Positions 42,680-52,671 of a stretch of DNA of 64,000 bases are shown here, piece after piece. Below the pieces are notes generated by a model. The model was not told the origin of the DNA and made no database searches. It saw only the letters and a program-made list of their open reading frames with translations. Position numbers and translations under genes: made by a program. The stretch spans positions 98,501 through 162,500 of the forward strand of contig JACEFZ010012615.1 of the NCBI GenBank assembly GCA_014155875.1, read 5' to 3'. This DNA is from Cepaea nemoralis (Eukaryota > Mollusca > Gastropoda > Stylommatophora > Helicidae). How positions within the stretch are numbered: the stretch's first letter is position 1; each line of letters starts with the position of its first letter.

Positions 42680-42741
42680 AAGTTATTATGCCTTTTTAGA
42701 GCACAAACTATCGTCTGTCAAGACGGCAAGGTGCCAATGTA

Positions 42742-42754
42742 ATTCTTCAGAACA
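42742..42754. repeat. Target-site duplication, right, of L-A
   Basis: ATTCTTCAGAACA immediately after the L-A 3' end. Confidence 0.9.
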
Positions 42755-43059
42755 CAATATAACATACATCATATAGAGCAAGCTCCTCTGGGTAGCTCGA
42801 TGAAGCCTAATAACAATAAAATACCCCAAACCATTGGAGGAAACCTCCAGGCCAAGCCTTACCCCAGCCAATCCATGTGGCCAGTGCTGAATCCTGACCT
42901 GGTTACATTCTAATAGTACCCTACACAGATATGATGTTCCAGTACTGTGTTTGCAGACCCCTGTGGTTATAGATATTGAATAGTTAAGGAGCTGAGCAGT
43001 ATCAGAAGGAAGAAGAGAATTAAGTAGCTCTGCAACAAAGTTCATCTGGAGATGGTACT
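42755..43059. other. No recognisable feature
   Basis: No coding or repeat match apart from the first partial units of the following minisatellite. Confidence 0.4.
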
Positions 43060-43620
43060 CTGGTACTGGATCAAGATGAAAGTCTTGACACCAATCTATC
43101 TCCGGTAGATGCATGCAAGGACCAAGAGGATGGTTTTGACACCAATCTCTCTCCGGTAGATTCATGCAAGGACCAAGAGGATGGTCTTGACACCAATCTC
43201 ACTCTGGTACTGGATCAAGAGGATGGTCTTGACACCAATCTCTCTCTGATACTGGATCGAGAGGATGGTCGTGACACCAATCTCACTCTGGTATTGGATC
43301 GAGAGGATGATCTTGACACAATCTCACTCTGGTACTGGATCAAGAGGATGGGTTTGACACCAGTCTCTCTCTGATACTGGATCGAGAGGATGGTCTTGAC
43401 ACCAATCTCTCTCTGATACTGGATCGAGAGGATGGTCTTGACACCAATCTCACTCTGGTATTGGATCGAGAGGATGATCTTGACACAATCTCTCTCTAAT
43501 AGATGCATGCAAGGATCAAGAGGATGGTCTTGACACCAATCTTACTCTGGTACTGGATCCAGAGGATGGTCTTGACACTAATCTCACTCTGGTACTGAAT
43601 CAAGAAGAAAGTCTTGACAC

Positions 43621-43712
<92 letters not shown>

Positions 43713-43815
43713 GATGCATGCAAGGATCAAGAGAATGGTCTTGACACCAATCTCACTCTGGTACTGGATCAAGAGGTTGGTCTTGACAAAATTCTCTCTG
43801 TGATAGATGCACGCC
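43060..43815. repeat. 42-bp minisatellite with embedded (CT)n
   Basis: About fifteen units of GGTACTGGATCAAGAGGATG followed by GTCTTGACACCAATCTCACT and CT. Because 42 is a multiple of 3, minus-strand frames show a 14-residue repeat (GVKTILSIQYQREI type). Some units carry GATGCATGCAAGGATCAAG instead, so two unit types alternate. A pure (CT)n run interrupts it at 43625-43708. Confidence 0.93.
43625..43708. repeat. (CT)n dinucleotide array
   Basis: About 42 CT units grown from the CAATCTCTCTCT segment of one minisatellite unit. Confidence 0.95.
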
Positions 43816-43882
43816 TTTGCAGGCTCAAATGACGTGGTTGCTATTGTATCAAACTTAAAAAGTTAAGCTTTTAAGTACATGG

Positions 43883-44026
43883 TTTATTTTTAATGACTGT
43901 GTAGGTTTGAAAATTTTGCCGGTCCAAGTTTTGTATTTAACTATTATGTTACATGAACTTTACAGAGGGTGAATACAAAACTTGGAACGGCAGTATTTTC
44001 ACATACTGCAGTCATTAAAAATACAC
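43883..44026. mobile_element. Foldback element, copy 1
   Basis: Arms 43883-43939 and 43970-44026 are imperfect inverted repeats (AAGTTTTGTATTTA against GAATACAAAACTT; TTTTTAATGACTG against CAGTCATTAAAAA). The loop of about 30 bp is CTATTATGTTACATGAAC(TTTACAGAGG). The second copy, at 46315-46447, keeps the same loop in the opposite orientation. Confidence 0.75.
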
Positions 44027-44039
44027 CTTATATTCTCGA

Positions 44040-44170
44040 GGAATCACCAACAAACCCATCCACCAAGCAACCAGCAACTCATCCACCCACCAAGCAATCA
44101 ATCAACCAACCAATCAATCAATCAACCCACCAACCAATCAACAAACCATCTACCCACCCGCCCACAGACC
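44040..44170. repeat. Irregular CCA/CAAT-rich simple sequence
   Basis: Reiterated CACC, CAATCAAC and CCACCAACCAATC phrases; not a clean array. Confidence 0.7.
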
Positions 44171-44278
44171 CACCAACGAAGGACCCTGTAGAGAAACAAT
44201 AAATCTATATTCACATCTTCTTAGTGAGGAAGAGCGTATAGAGTTTGTTTATTGTTTCCCGCATGATCTCAACCAAGT

Positions 44279-44360
44279 TATCCATCCATCCATCCATCCA
44301 TCCATCCATCCATCCATCCATCCATCCATCCATCCATCCATCCACCCATCCATCCATCCA
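44279..44360. repeat. (TCCA)n tetranucleotide array
   Basis: About twenty TCCA units with one CCCA variant. Confidence 0.95.
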
Positions 44361-44383
44361 TGTACTACCTACCATCCCGACCG

Positions 44384-44650
44384 TCTACCTACCTACCTAA
44401 GTACCCCTCCCCTATCGATCGCCTACCTACCTACCTACCTACCTACCTGCCTGCCTACCTACCTACCTACCTACCTAACTAATTACCTACCTACATACCT
44501 ACCTACCTACCTAACTACCTACCTACCTACATAACTACCTACCTACCTACCTGCCTGCCTACCTAACTAATTACCTACCTACATACCTACCTACCTACCT
44601 AACTACCTACCTACCTACATAACTACCTACCTACCTACCTACCTACCTAT
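44384..44650. repeat. (CTAC)n tetranucleotide array with higher-order repeat
   Basis: CTAC units with CTGC, CTAA and ATAC variants. A block of variants (CTGCCTGCCTACCTAACTAA and following, 44551 onward) repeats a similar block around 44447-44500, so the array carries a higher-order period of roughly 100 bp. Confidence 0.93.
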
Positions 44651-44899
44651 GAGTGCCTGTCTGTTTCCCTGCCTGCTTGTCTGTCAGTGTAACTTATTGA
44701 CTGTCAGAGTATTCGTGTTTTATATGTCTGTGCGTTGTTTTCTACACTCCCTCGCGGTCTCCACTGAAAATACCGCCTGCTTACATTCAGCGAGGTTAAT
44801 TCCCCCTTCTGCATTATAACAAAGTACAAGTCAAATATCAAGGACACCATAGCGCGGCTTAAGGCGTGTTGGTCGTAAGGTACCAGGCCATATCTGTAT

Positions 44900-45075
44900 A
44901 GAGTAACCAGCACCCAATATCATGCCGGCTGCATTTATTTCTCAGATTTTCTGGTACCCGTTTTAGATTGGGACAATCTGCGAGCCCAGGGCAATTAAAA
45001 ACACATCCTTGCTCCCATAGGGATTCAAATGCATTACAACCGGGATTCCAGCCAATCCTACCAGCCACTGTTCTA
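44900..45075 (-). mobile_element. tRNA-like SINE candidate
   Basis: Minus strand: AGTGGCTGGTAGGATTGGC as a box A-like start and CATTTGAATCCCTATGGG as a box B-like motif, then ACGGGTACCAGAAAATCTGA. The GGTACC-type body is shared loosely with 5641-5890 and 55240-55450. Confidence 0.4.
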
Positions 45076-45573
45076 CTGCCGTTCCAATTATAATTTTAAA
45101 AAAAAAGGGTTAGCTGCATGTTATTTACAAGACGATGCAATCAATTCCAGCAGTTATTGACCCTTTATGATTTTCTAGGAAATATTACTTTCTGCAGTTT
45201 ACCATTGTTTTCTGAAAGGGCCAACGCTCATATTACTAAAATCAACGCCAAGCGATCTGATTCCGAATCACGTGCGGCAGATTCTGAACACAGTATATAG
45301 GAGAATTTGAATCTGCATTCACTAACCCCTAAACCACAGACATCGAAAGTCAACAGTAACTAAAAATAATATTTAAAAAAAACAAACATGAATGGAAGCA
45401 TTACAAAATGGGTCCGAGATGTGATAACTCGCAATTTGTAGACCTGAATTAACGTGGTCAACCTTTTCCTTTGTTAGTGGACGACGAGCGCACGTTCCGA
45501 CCTCTCCCATGACATTATCAGCACACATTAATGAAAGGGAATCTGAATTACCAGCAATCCAGGAGATCAATAG
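45076..45573. other. No recognisable feature
   Basis: No coding or repeat match seen. Confidence 0.4.
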
Positions 45574-45858
45574 GGTCAGTACAGCTCTTAAACTTTCGGT
45601 GTGCTGGATGCCGAATTAGCGGGTTCAACACCTACATCGGTCATTTGCACTCAAATGTTGACTTCTCGCCCGTTGACTTCGGGACGTAAATTACACGTAC
45701 CTCAGAAGTTGGAGTGGATCCGAACGGTAGCTAGAGACACTAGTAATAGAGGATGCTGATAATCAACGCGTAGAAATCAGTCTAGTGTGCTAGAAGTGGT
45801 AGTTCATGCATGGGCTACGACTGACTTTTTAGTGAGCGAACAAAAAAATAGAAAAAAA
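45574..45858 (+). mobile_element. SINE-A copy with deleted head
   Basis: The box A region is lost (GTCAGTACAGCTCTTAAAC). Box B (GCGGGTTCAACACC), body (CGGGACGTAAATTACACG) and tail (GTGAGCGAACAAAAAAAT) remain. Confidence 0.75.
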
Positions 45859-46213
45859 AAAACATATTAATTAACGAAAAGTTGACATAAGGCGTGGACA
45901 GGAATTCCTGTACCCGGTTCACTGCACCCGTTTTGTAGTCTAGTGTTTAAACAAAACCATGTTACTGTGTATGTCATGAGCACACTATGATCCGGCTGTC
46001 TAACTGCTTTTAACTTTTTGTTTCTCTTAATAGAAACCCGAACCCAGTGATTGTGTGTGATTTTGTGGGTATGGAACAAAGACATTTGGTATGCGCCTTA
46101 TCAGGAAAGGTAATATTTTGTGATTGTAACGTGATATTCTTATTGTCTGTCTGTATGCTTTGTCTGCCTCATGCCCAAACTCGCTGAACTTCTGGTGTTT
46201 GCTATCTGTCCCT
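45859..46213. other. No recognisable feature
   Basis: No coding or repeat match seen. Confidence 0.4.
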
Positions 46214-46249
46214 CTGTGTGTGTGTGTGTGTCTGTGTGAGTGCGTGCGG

Positions 46250-46287
<38 letters not shown>
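46214..46287. repeat. (GT)n dinucleotide array
   Basis: GT repeats with a GAGTGCGTGCGGGC interruption at about 46237-46250. Confidence 0.95.
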
Positions 46288-46288
<1 letters not shown>

Positions 46289-46314
46289 GTCTTTCTGTCT
46301 GCTTATCACTGTCG

Positions 46315-46447
46315 GTGTATTCAAACGGCTCTGGGGTTTTTGAAAATATTGCCGTTCAACTCTGTAGAGTTTCATGCAACATAATAGGTAAATACAAAAC
46401 TTGGAACGGCAATATTTTCGAAAACCCCATAGTCGTTAAAAATGCAC
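46315..46447. mobile_element. Foldback element, copy 2
   Basis: Arms 46315-46360 and 46402-46447 (GGGGTTTTTGAAAATATTGC against GGCAATATTTTCGAAAACCCC). The loop CTCTGTAGAGTTTCATGCAA with CATAATAG is the reverse complement of the loop in copy 1 (43883-44026). Confidence 0.78.
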
Positions 46448-46606
46448 ACTATATATACTGTGGGTGGAAAGGGGGGGGGGAGGTGCCTGCCTACCTGTCT
46501 GTCTGTCGGCGGGACGGTGGGCGGGCAGGGAGCGAGGGAGGGCAAGAGGGACATGCGGTGGGACGGATGGATGAATATATGGATGGATGTATGCTTCTAA
46601 TACCCA

Positions 46607-46733
<127 letters not shown>

Positions 46734-46762
46734 ATTTATATATCTGACTGCCTGCCTGTTTA

Positions 46763-46820
46763 CCTACCTAGTACCTACCTACCTACATACCTACCTACCT
46801 ACCTACCTACCTACCTAGAC
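46763..46820. repeat. (CTAC)n short array
   Basis: About thirteen CTAC units. Confidence 0.9.
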
Positions 46821-46844
46821 ACCTACCTACGTATCTGCCTACCT

Positions 46845-46920
46845 ACGAGATGCAGCGAAATATGCCAGACAATAAATCGTGCAACCTATAGTTTGTGATG
46901 TCTGTGTTTAAAGTCACTAA
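46845..46920 (+). repeat. 80-bp dispersed repeat, copy 3
   Basis: GAGATGCAGCGAAATATGCC, AGACAATAAATCGTGCAACC and GTTTGTGATGTCTGTGTT match 27380-27467. Confidence 0.7.
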
Positions 46921-46987
46921 GGAAATATATTAGTTTGAACTGATTCAGAGTGTCGATATTTCCAAAAAAATTTAATGAGTGATTATC

Positions 46988-46990
<3 letters not shown>

Positions 46991-47028
<38 letters not shown>
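46991..47028. repeat. (TTG)n array
   Basis: Twelve to thirteen TTG units. Confidence 0.93.
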
Positions 47029-47365
47029 GATGTCGAAGGCAAACCTACGTGCCTAGATTGTGTCAGATCATGGCCTCAGCCAGTTTCTTAGTGCCCTGAT
47101 TTCAAATGTGAGATAATTTGAAGCTTAATTAAGGCTGTGGAAAGTGCAACTCGAAAGGCACAACACGGTGTATTTGCCCGCTCTGGAAGGACTTCTTCAG
47201 CACTTGAATATAGTGTTAGATGTGTGAAACTAACTGAGGCATTCCATGACAGATTCAAGGACATGACAAGTAACAAATGGAATTGAACACACATTGCTTC
47301 ACTGTTTAATGTGGAACCGGGTGATATGCCTCATAAACTTTTCTTCATTTTATTAGCTGCATATT
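47029..47365. other. No recognisable feature
   Basis: The 68-residue minus-strand frame (47088-47294) is unremarkable. No repeat match. Confidence 0.4.
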
Positions 47366-47560
47366 CATTACAGGACGTCACAGTCAGCCCTAGCATGTTT
47401 TGACTGTTTGTGATTTCTTGTCAAGTTTACGTTCAGTAGTTTGCCTTGGCTTTCTGAACGAGCAACACTCATACCATTGTAAGGAAATACAACGCAAGGC
47501 GGTCTGCTTCCAAATCGCCAGCAGCTGTGTTTCGAACGCGGTATGCGGATAACCTGCTCC
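47366..47560 (-). mobile_element. SINE-B copy, tail type 1
   Basis: Minus-strand box B CGCGTTCGAAACACAGCTG, body GTTCAGAAAGCCAAGGCAAA, tail AAATCACAAACAGTCAAAAC and GACGTCCTGTAA. The head beyond box B is replaced by other sequence. Confidence 0.78.
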
Positions 47561-47731
47561 ACAATATTATTCTGACACAAGGCCATTACGAGCTGACAGC
47601 TAGATACAGCAAGAGTCCATGGCATGAGTTTTATACACTTTACATACGCAATGAATAATTTCCCACTTTGAGGATGCATGCAGTGAAATGTGCATCTGTA
47701 TTCAGAGCAACTTACTGCTGCGAGCAGTCTT

Positions 47732-47766
47732 TTTCTTCTTCTTCTTCTTCTTCTTCTTCTTCTTCA
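47732..47766. repeat. (CTT)n short array
   Basis: About eleven CTT units. Confidence 0.9.
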
Positions 47767-47931
47767 AAACTTAGCATCACAAAGAGTCGACTGAGCTCCA
47801 AATTGACCGACGCAAACCGGGACAACCAGTTGCTAGTAGCAACATCAGCAATATCAGCTAATATTACCCGCCTCACGATAGAGAAGTTCCAGCCATCACA
47901 TTTTAGAAGAATTTAATTGCATGTCCTTCAC

Positions 47932-48395
47932 ATAACGTATGAAGTGGAAACAAATAGGTATATCTGCGAGAAGAAACGTACTAAACACAAACACGTTGCA
48001 CATACCTTACAAGGAGATCCATCGTATACCGGAATACAGGTGAAAATCCAAAATCAGAAGTAATCAATAAATATATGAAATGAATAATAAAATAAAATAC
48101 ACACAAAAGCGTGCACTACGACACACAGGACGGCCGACGTTTCGATTCTCAGAATCTTTGTCAAGGACAGGACAACACTGATATTGTGTGTATTTTATTT
48201 TATTTTATTTTATTTTATTTTATTATTTTATTATTCATTTTATATATTTATTAATTACTTCTGATTTTGGATTTTCACCTGTATTCCGGTATACGATGGA
48301 TCTCCTTGTAAGGTACGTGCAACGTGTTTGTGTTTAGTACGTTTCTTCTCGCAGGAGCTTAATATACCTATTTGTTCCAATTCATATCGTTATAT
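47932..48395. mobile_element. Long inverted-repeat element with Penelope-type core (pLTR relic, proposed)
   Basis: Arms 47932-48108 and 48182-48395 are near-perfect inverted repeats of over 150 bp (for example GAGATCCATCGTATACCGG against CCGGTATACGATGGATCTC). The right arm has an expanded (TTTTA)n at 48190-48228. The 73-bp centre holds GACGTTTCGATTCTCAGAAT. GACGTTTCG next to a short hairpin is a hallmark of Penelope-like element terminal regions, some of which carry hammerhead ribozymes. No coding sequence. Confidence 0.65.
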
Positions 48396-48424
48396 CCTGC
48401 TGCAGCAGCTGCTTTTTCTTCTAT

Positions 48425-48505
48425 CTCATAACGTAGCAGTCAACCCCAGCATTTTAGCTTTTCGTGATTCCTGGGCAAGTTTTACGTTCAGTAGTTGCCA
48501 TCACA
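48425..48505 (-). mobile_element. SINE-B tail fragment
   Basis: Plus-strand CAGTCAACCCCAGCATTTTA and CAAGTTTTACGTTCAGTAG match the tail type 1 end of SINE-B; head absent. Confidence 0.65.
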
Positions 48506-48744
48506 TTAGGGATGAGTTAATTAAATGTTTGACCAAATGTAGCAGGCTAATGTTTAATGCGATAATTTTGTATAGCCCGTGAATGTTGTTATAAATATCC
48601 AAAAGGTACTAGAAAGAAAAAAAAGGCTCTCCACCCCTATTGTAATAGGATCCAATATACACCCTTTAAATTGCACTGGGCATTTGGTGCTAGACAATTG
48701 TTTCATTCAAACCAACATATTTCCTTAGTGAATTTAAACACGCA

Positions 48745-48822
48745 TGCTATAAATAACATATTGCACGATTTCTTGCCTGGCATAATTCGCTGCATCTCGC
48801 CAGGATTTCTGCAGAGGTATAT
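48745..48822 (-). repeat. 80-bp dispersed repeat, copy 4
   Basis: Minus strand: CTGCAGAAATCCTGGCGAGA, GATGCAGCGAATTATGCCAG and AAATCGTGCAATATG. Confidence 0.68.
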
Positions 48823-48839
48823 ATATCATGTTATGTGAA

Positions 48840-49465
48840 CTTCTTCTTCTTCTTTCGGTCGCCTAAAATATGTTTATAACTGCAATGTTGTCTCTTGTAT
48901 GAATCTAACAGTCTTTTTTAGTTCATTCAGCGGTCCATAGAGTTTATCTTCCACTGTTGTCTCTCTAGGCCAGAAGGTTCGTCCTGGATATGTTGTAGTT
49001 TGGGCAATCCTGGAGTATGTGCTCTGCTGTCTGCGACGCCAAACCACATGTGCACATGGCTGAGTCACCAATCTTGAATTTTGTATACATGTGGTTGCGT
49101 AATCTATTGTGTCCTGTTCTGAGGCGCAGAAGAATGACCTGTTCTGGTCTGTCCGTATCGTGGTAGTCGTCTTGAGTAAGGTTTGGTGGCCTTCTGACTG
49201 ATTTGATCATTCTTTTCTTTTGGTGGTATGTAATAGGCACATCTGGTTGTTCTTCTTGTGCTCCTTCCTTAGCCAATCGATCAGCTCTGTCGTTTCCGGG
49301 GATTCCACAGTGGGATGGTATCCACTGTATGGTGATCTTACGATGACTGCTAAGTTCAGAAAGCAGTGTCCTCAGAACTGGCAATTTCCCAGACAGGAGC
49401 GCCTCTATTACGGATTTTGCATCTGTCAATATCACTACAGGTTGTGTACCATGGCTGAACAATGT
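48840..49465 (-). pseudogene. LINE L-H, RNase H domain and C-terminal knuckle, 5'-truncated
   Basis: The minus-strand frame 48965-49462 gives VVILTDAKSVIEALLSGKLP, IQWIPSHCGIPGNDRADRLA (RNase H Asp, His and final Asp) and VILLRLRTGHNRLRNHMY. A Cys-rich end follows, CTCGLASQTAEHILQDCP. This is the C-terminal order of I/Jockey-type LINEs. The first RNase H Asp and the Glu are lost with the truncated 5' end. A frameshift near 48968 precedes the last 45 residues. The 3' end is a short (GAA)n after GGCGACCGAAAG. Confidence 0.85.
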
Positions 49466-49881
49466 CGATTATTGTTCGTAAAGTACAGAATACGAAATGT
49501 GGGTGTCTTATTACTGGTGTGGTGTGATTGCTGCTCAGCAGTCGACAGGTCATAAAACGTCGAATTCGGCCACCAGGGAACATTTGCTGAGCAGTAACTG
49601 CACGGCGAAATATGCCATTCAAGATTTCGTGCAATATTTTATTTATGACGTGTGTGTTTACAATGTTTTATTGTCGAATTAGTGGGTGACGTGGGCTGTC
49701 TCACGCTTCAGCCTTTAGTTCCTAAAATATTTACTGTTACTATTTTAGTCTGGGTCGGCTTGTGAGCCTAGATAAATATTTAAAATCGACCCCGATGCAG
49801 ATTCGAACTTATGACCATCAGGTGGGCAAGCGAGCGTCTAGCTACAACTCTGCTGAGGTTCCCAGTGACATTGTATATTAA
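49466..49881. other. No clear feature; weak repeat relics
   Basis: 49595-49640 resembles the start of the 80-bp dispersed repeat (CGGCGAAATATGCC, GATTTCGTGCAAT). 49785-49860 has a minus-strand tRNA-like piece (GGTCATAAGTTCGAATCTGC). Neither is certain. Confidence 0.35.
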
Positions 49882-49962
49882 CTTTCTGATTGACTGATTG
49901 ATTGATTGATTGATTTAGGAGCCGACATCACAGCATTCGGGGCATTCCCATAAGCGCTCCGT
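49882..49962 (-). pseudogene. LINE L-G, extreme 3' end
   Basis: The minus strand reads GCGCTTATGGGAATGCCCCG, AATGCTGTGATGTCGGCTCC, then TAA and (AATC)n. It matches the end of the RNase H frames at about 61655-61716 and 53395-53450 and still shows the normal CCDVGS-stop. Confidence 0.8.
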
Positions 49963-50137
49963 ATATTAACTTTCTGTCTTAGCTTGAAATCAATGACTCT
50001 GCTCAAACTAACTGAGAAAGCTGATGCTCTGTGCCTAAATGCCTAGGAAAGACCTTGAAGTTACTTCACTGATTAGTAATTGTTCAACCCCGACTCGTAT
50101 TGCTTTCTAGTCTTACGTGTTTCAATGTGTTTACTAT

Positions 50138-51411
50138 AAAGCACGCTAAAGTCGATGTGTGGTCTACGGGTTCGCCCAAGGGCGCATAACAGACACACCG
50201 CAATCACATCTGAAAAAAAAACACTCCGGATGAACGAAAAGAAGAAGAAGAAACTAAATATTGGACAGCTCTTGGGATAGGGACCAGACTAAGAGAGACA
50301 CAACCTGCTGCCCTGCAGTAGACCGAGGATAGCAGTCTAAATCGGGGCGAACGATGCCATAATCTGTCTGGACACAACCTCTAAGGTTCTCAGCCGGGGG
50401 GTATGGCTAAACGTCTCTAAGCCATAAACCCTCGGATGTGAGAGCTTGGCCGACACATCAAAATTGAGGTGAGGTACTGAGCACGCTACATGCTTGGTGC
50501 AGATACTCGTTTGATGGCTCTTAGCTGGGGGGATATGAGGGATCCCCGGATGAGAGGGCCGGCCGTTTCTCGCCTCCACAGAGCACGGAGGTAAGGTGCT
50601 GAGCCGGCAGCACATGTGTAGCCTACCTCGTGAGCGAGTACTCAAGGTGAAAACCACCTCGGTCGCACGTTCCGATGAAAATCTATAACCGTACTCATGG
50701 AGTGAGTGTAGTCAAAGGTGGAAAATTGTCTCGTTGACACTAAATGGAACGCTTGGCTTGCGAATCCATTACGCGTGGAAGTCGAAAAAGAGTCTAACTT
50801 GTCTCGAAACTTGAGGAAGGCTAACCTCATTAAAAATGCCCGCTGAAGTCGGAAGTGCCAGCCTACGGGCGGCAAAATAAAAATGGCACTACGCAATTAC
50901 GTCCGAATGAAATGTCTTTCGTGACCGGAAAAGCTCTAACTAGTCTTCCCTCGTGCTAGGAAAATTTACCTAGTTTCCGAATGCCGCTCTTGTTCGGAAC
51001 AGCTCCGACTAGGTAGTTTTCCGAATGTCTGTCGTGCCTGGAACAGCTCTGACGGGCACAAAGACAAGCACATAACCGTGTCGAAAACTCGCTGAGCGGA
51101 TACCGTCTGCAGATCTGTCTGGTTTGTGCGGGAACGGCCCGGGGCGGACGAAATGCCCAATATATTGAAGTGAGGAATTAAAGACAGCCATGAGCAGGAC
51201 GTGACGATTCCCTCGGTGAGCCCAGCACCAGGGCGCTATGTGCTGGCCCTGCAATAATGAAAGCAATCCTGGATGGCGGAAAATGCCATGGACTGTCCCT
51301 GCCTTCCTTTGAGGGATGACCGTTGCCTTCGACCGTTCCAACTTGGCCAGCCTGGTTGTGGACGGTACCGCAAAAGTGAGCGTCTCCCAGGAATGCTTCC
51401 TGGTCAAAAAA
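50138..51411 (+). mobile_element. Composite LINE-end unit (copy A)
   Basis: From left to right: a 3'-end-like piece (GGGCGCATAACAGACACACC, A-run, CTCCGGATGAACGAAAAG, (GAA)4), then a roughly 1.1-kb 5'-UTR-like piece (from TTGGACAGCTCTTGGGATAG) ending in an ATG frame. That frame starts MTVAFDRSNLASLVVDGTAK and breaks off after about 35 codons at GCACGC. The same joint recurs at 51405 and in the copies at 57205-58373 and 58374-59658. No internal LINE coding sequence. Confidence 0.6.
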
Positions 51412-51539
51412 GCACGCAAAAGCCAGATGTGTTGGCCACGGGTTTCGGCCCAAGGGCGCATAACTAGACACATCGCAATCACATCTGAAAAAGAAAAAAA
51501 AAACCACTCCGGATGTACGCAAAGATGAAGTATCCCTTG

Positions 51540-51861
51540 TACTTTCTAAACGTTAAGCCTAATGTTCTTAAATTTTCCAGAAAGTTGTTTTGGATAGTTC
51601 TATGTCATTTCTCTTTCTCAACCAAATCTTAAGTTTTTTTACAATCACTGTTTCTTTGGTATGCAGCATTTTTATTATAGCTCGCCTTACGACATCCTTA
51701 TTAAAGCTGCCAGCAATTACTTTTCTACCTACCGTTTGCTTATTGCGTAGTGGTTTTATTCCAGATTCTTGCACCCATCGACGAAATGACTGTTTACTCA
51801 AACCCATTGCATGCACTGTTCTTTGCAATAGGATGAAAAAGTTTCGTACGATCAGCTTCAT
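51540..51861 (-). pseudogene. Tc1/mariner-IS630-type transposase, N-terminal HTH fragment (copy A)
   Basis: Minus-strand frame: MGLSKQSFRRWVQESG, NKDVVRRAIIKMLHTKE and IWLRKRNDIELSKTTFWKII. This is the paired helix-turn-helix layout at the start of Tc1/IS630-like transposases. The catalytic DDE region is absent. Same in copy C (59730-60111). Confidence 0.6.
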
Positions 51862-52671
51862 TTACAAAAATACGTGTACACTTTTATAGCGATGCTTTCA
51901 CATTCAATCCCATTCGACAATATTCACACATTCAGTGTTAGCGATAAATGGTAGGATGTATAAAATAATCACGTTTCATGAAAGAACCCCACATTATTGA
52001 CGACACCTTTAACACTCCCGTTTCAGGAGCGGGGTTCTTGCCATAAGGTAATTCCGTTCTGCAGGGAAAATTTCCCACTATTGAATGTGATGTTTCGTGT
52101 GAAGATGCAATACATTTCAGAATTTCACTTCATCTCGACCCGTAAATTAGACACCAAATAAACAAACACTGAGATCTGTGTACGATATCTAGAACAATTT
52201 TTTTTTCTGTTGGGGGACATAATGAAAAGGGTTTTATGCTAAATCTCATCAATTTTTCTAAGTTGGTTACTGAGATATGGATGTTTATATGGGGAAAAAC
52301 AAATGTGAACGGACTATAGACTCCATTTTCTTGAGAAAAGGGCAGTCGATGGGGTGTGGTCAGCAGCACAATTCTCATTACTTTCGAAACATGTTCTGGT
52401 GCCTTTTTATTATTATTCTGTATTGGAAAAAATACCACCTTTGAACAATTGGAAGGTCATTTCATTGCGATACTGTCGACCCCGAGTTTACGGATTTCAT
52501 ATGAAATTTTGAATGTCACATCAGAACGGTTACGAGTGTACAAAGGGTTTTCCCCGTGGGGTCCAGCTGGTTTGTCTGAAGTGCAACTCTGATATACGTT
52601 TTGTAAAAAAACGACCCTGCGAGCCAGTAGGGGGGAAAAGATAATGTATTTCACCTCTTACCACAGGCGAC
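51862..52671. other. Non-coding part of the duplicated segment (copy A)
   Basis: Matches 60112-60944. No coding or repeat-family content seen. Confidence 0.5.

Larger units (their letters stand above)
38770..42741 (+). mobile_element. LINE L-A, full length, RTE-like with C-terminal C2H2 finger
   Basis: A 3.97-kb element bounded by a 13-bp identical duplication. The roughly 700-base 5' UTR (38770 to about 39500) matches the derivatives at 981-1480 and 63330-63835. The 3' end carries a small hairpin CGTCTGTCAAGACG (42712-42725). Confidence 0.92.

Noticed and set aside
49356..49634. 92-residue minus-strand frame overlapping the RNase H LINE
   Set aside because: It is out of frame with the RNase H motifs and has no recognisable content of its own.
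50337..50657. Conserved minus-strand frames repeated at 57365 and 58579
   Set aside because: They recur only because the DNA is duplicated; frames are disrupted differently in each copy, as expected for non-coding LINE 5' regions.
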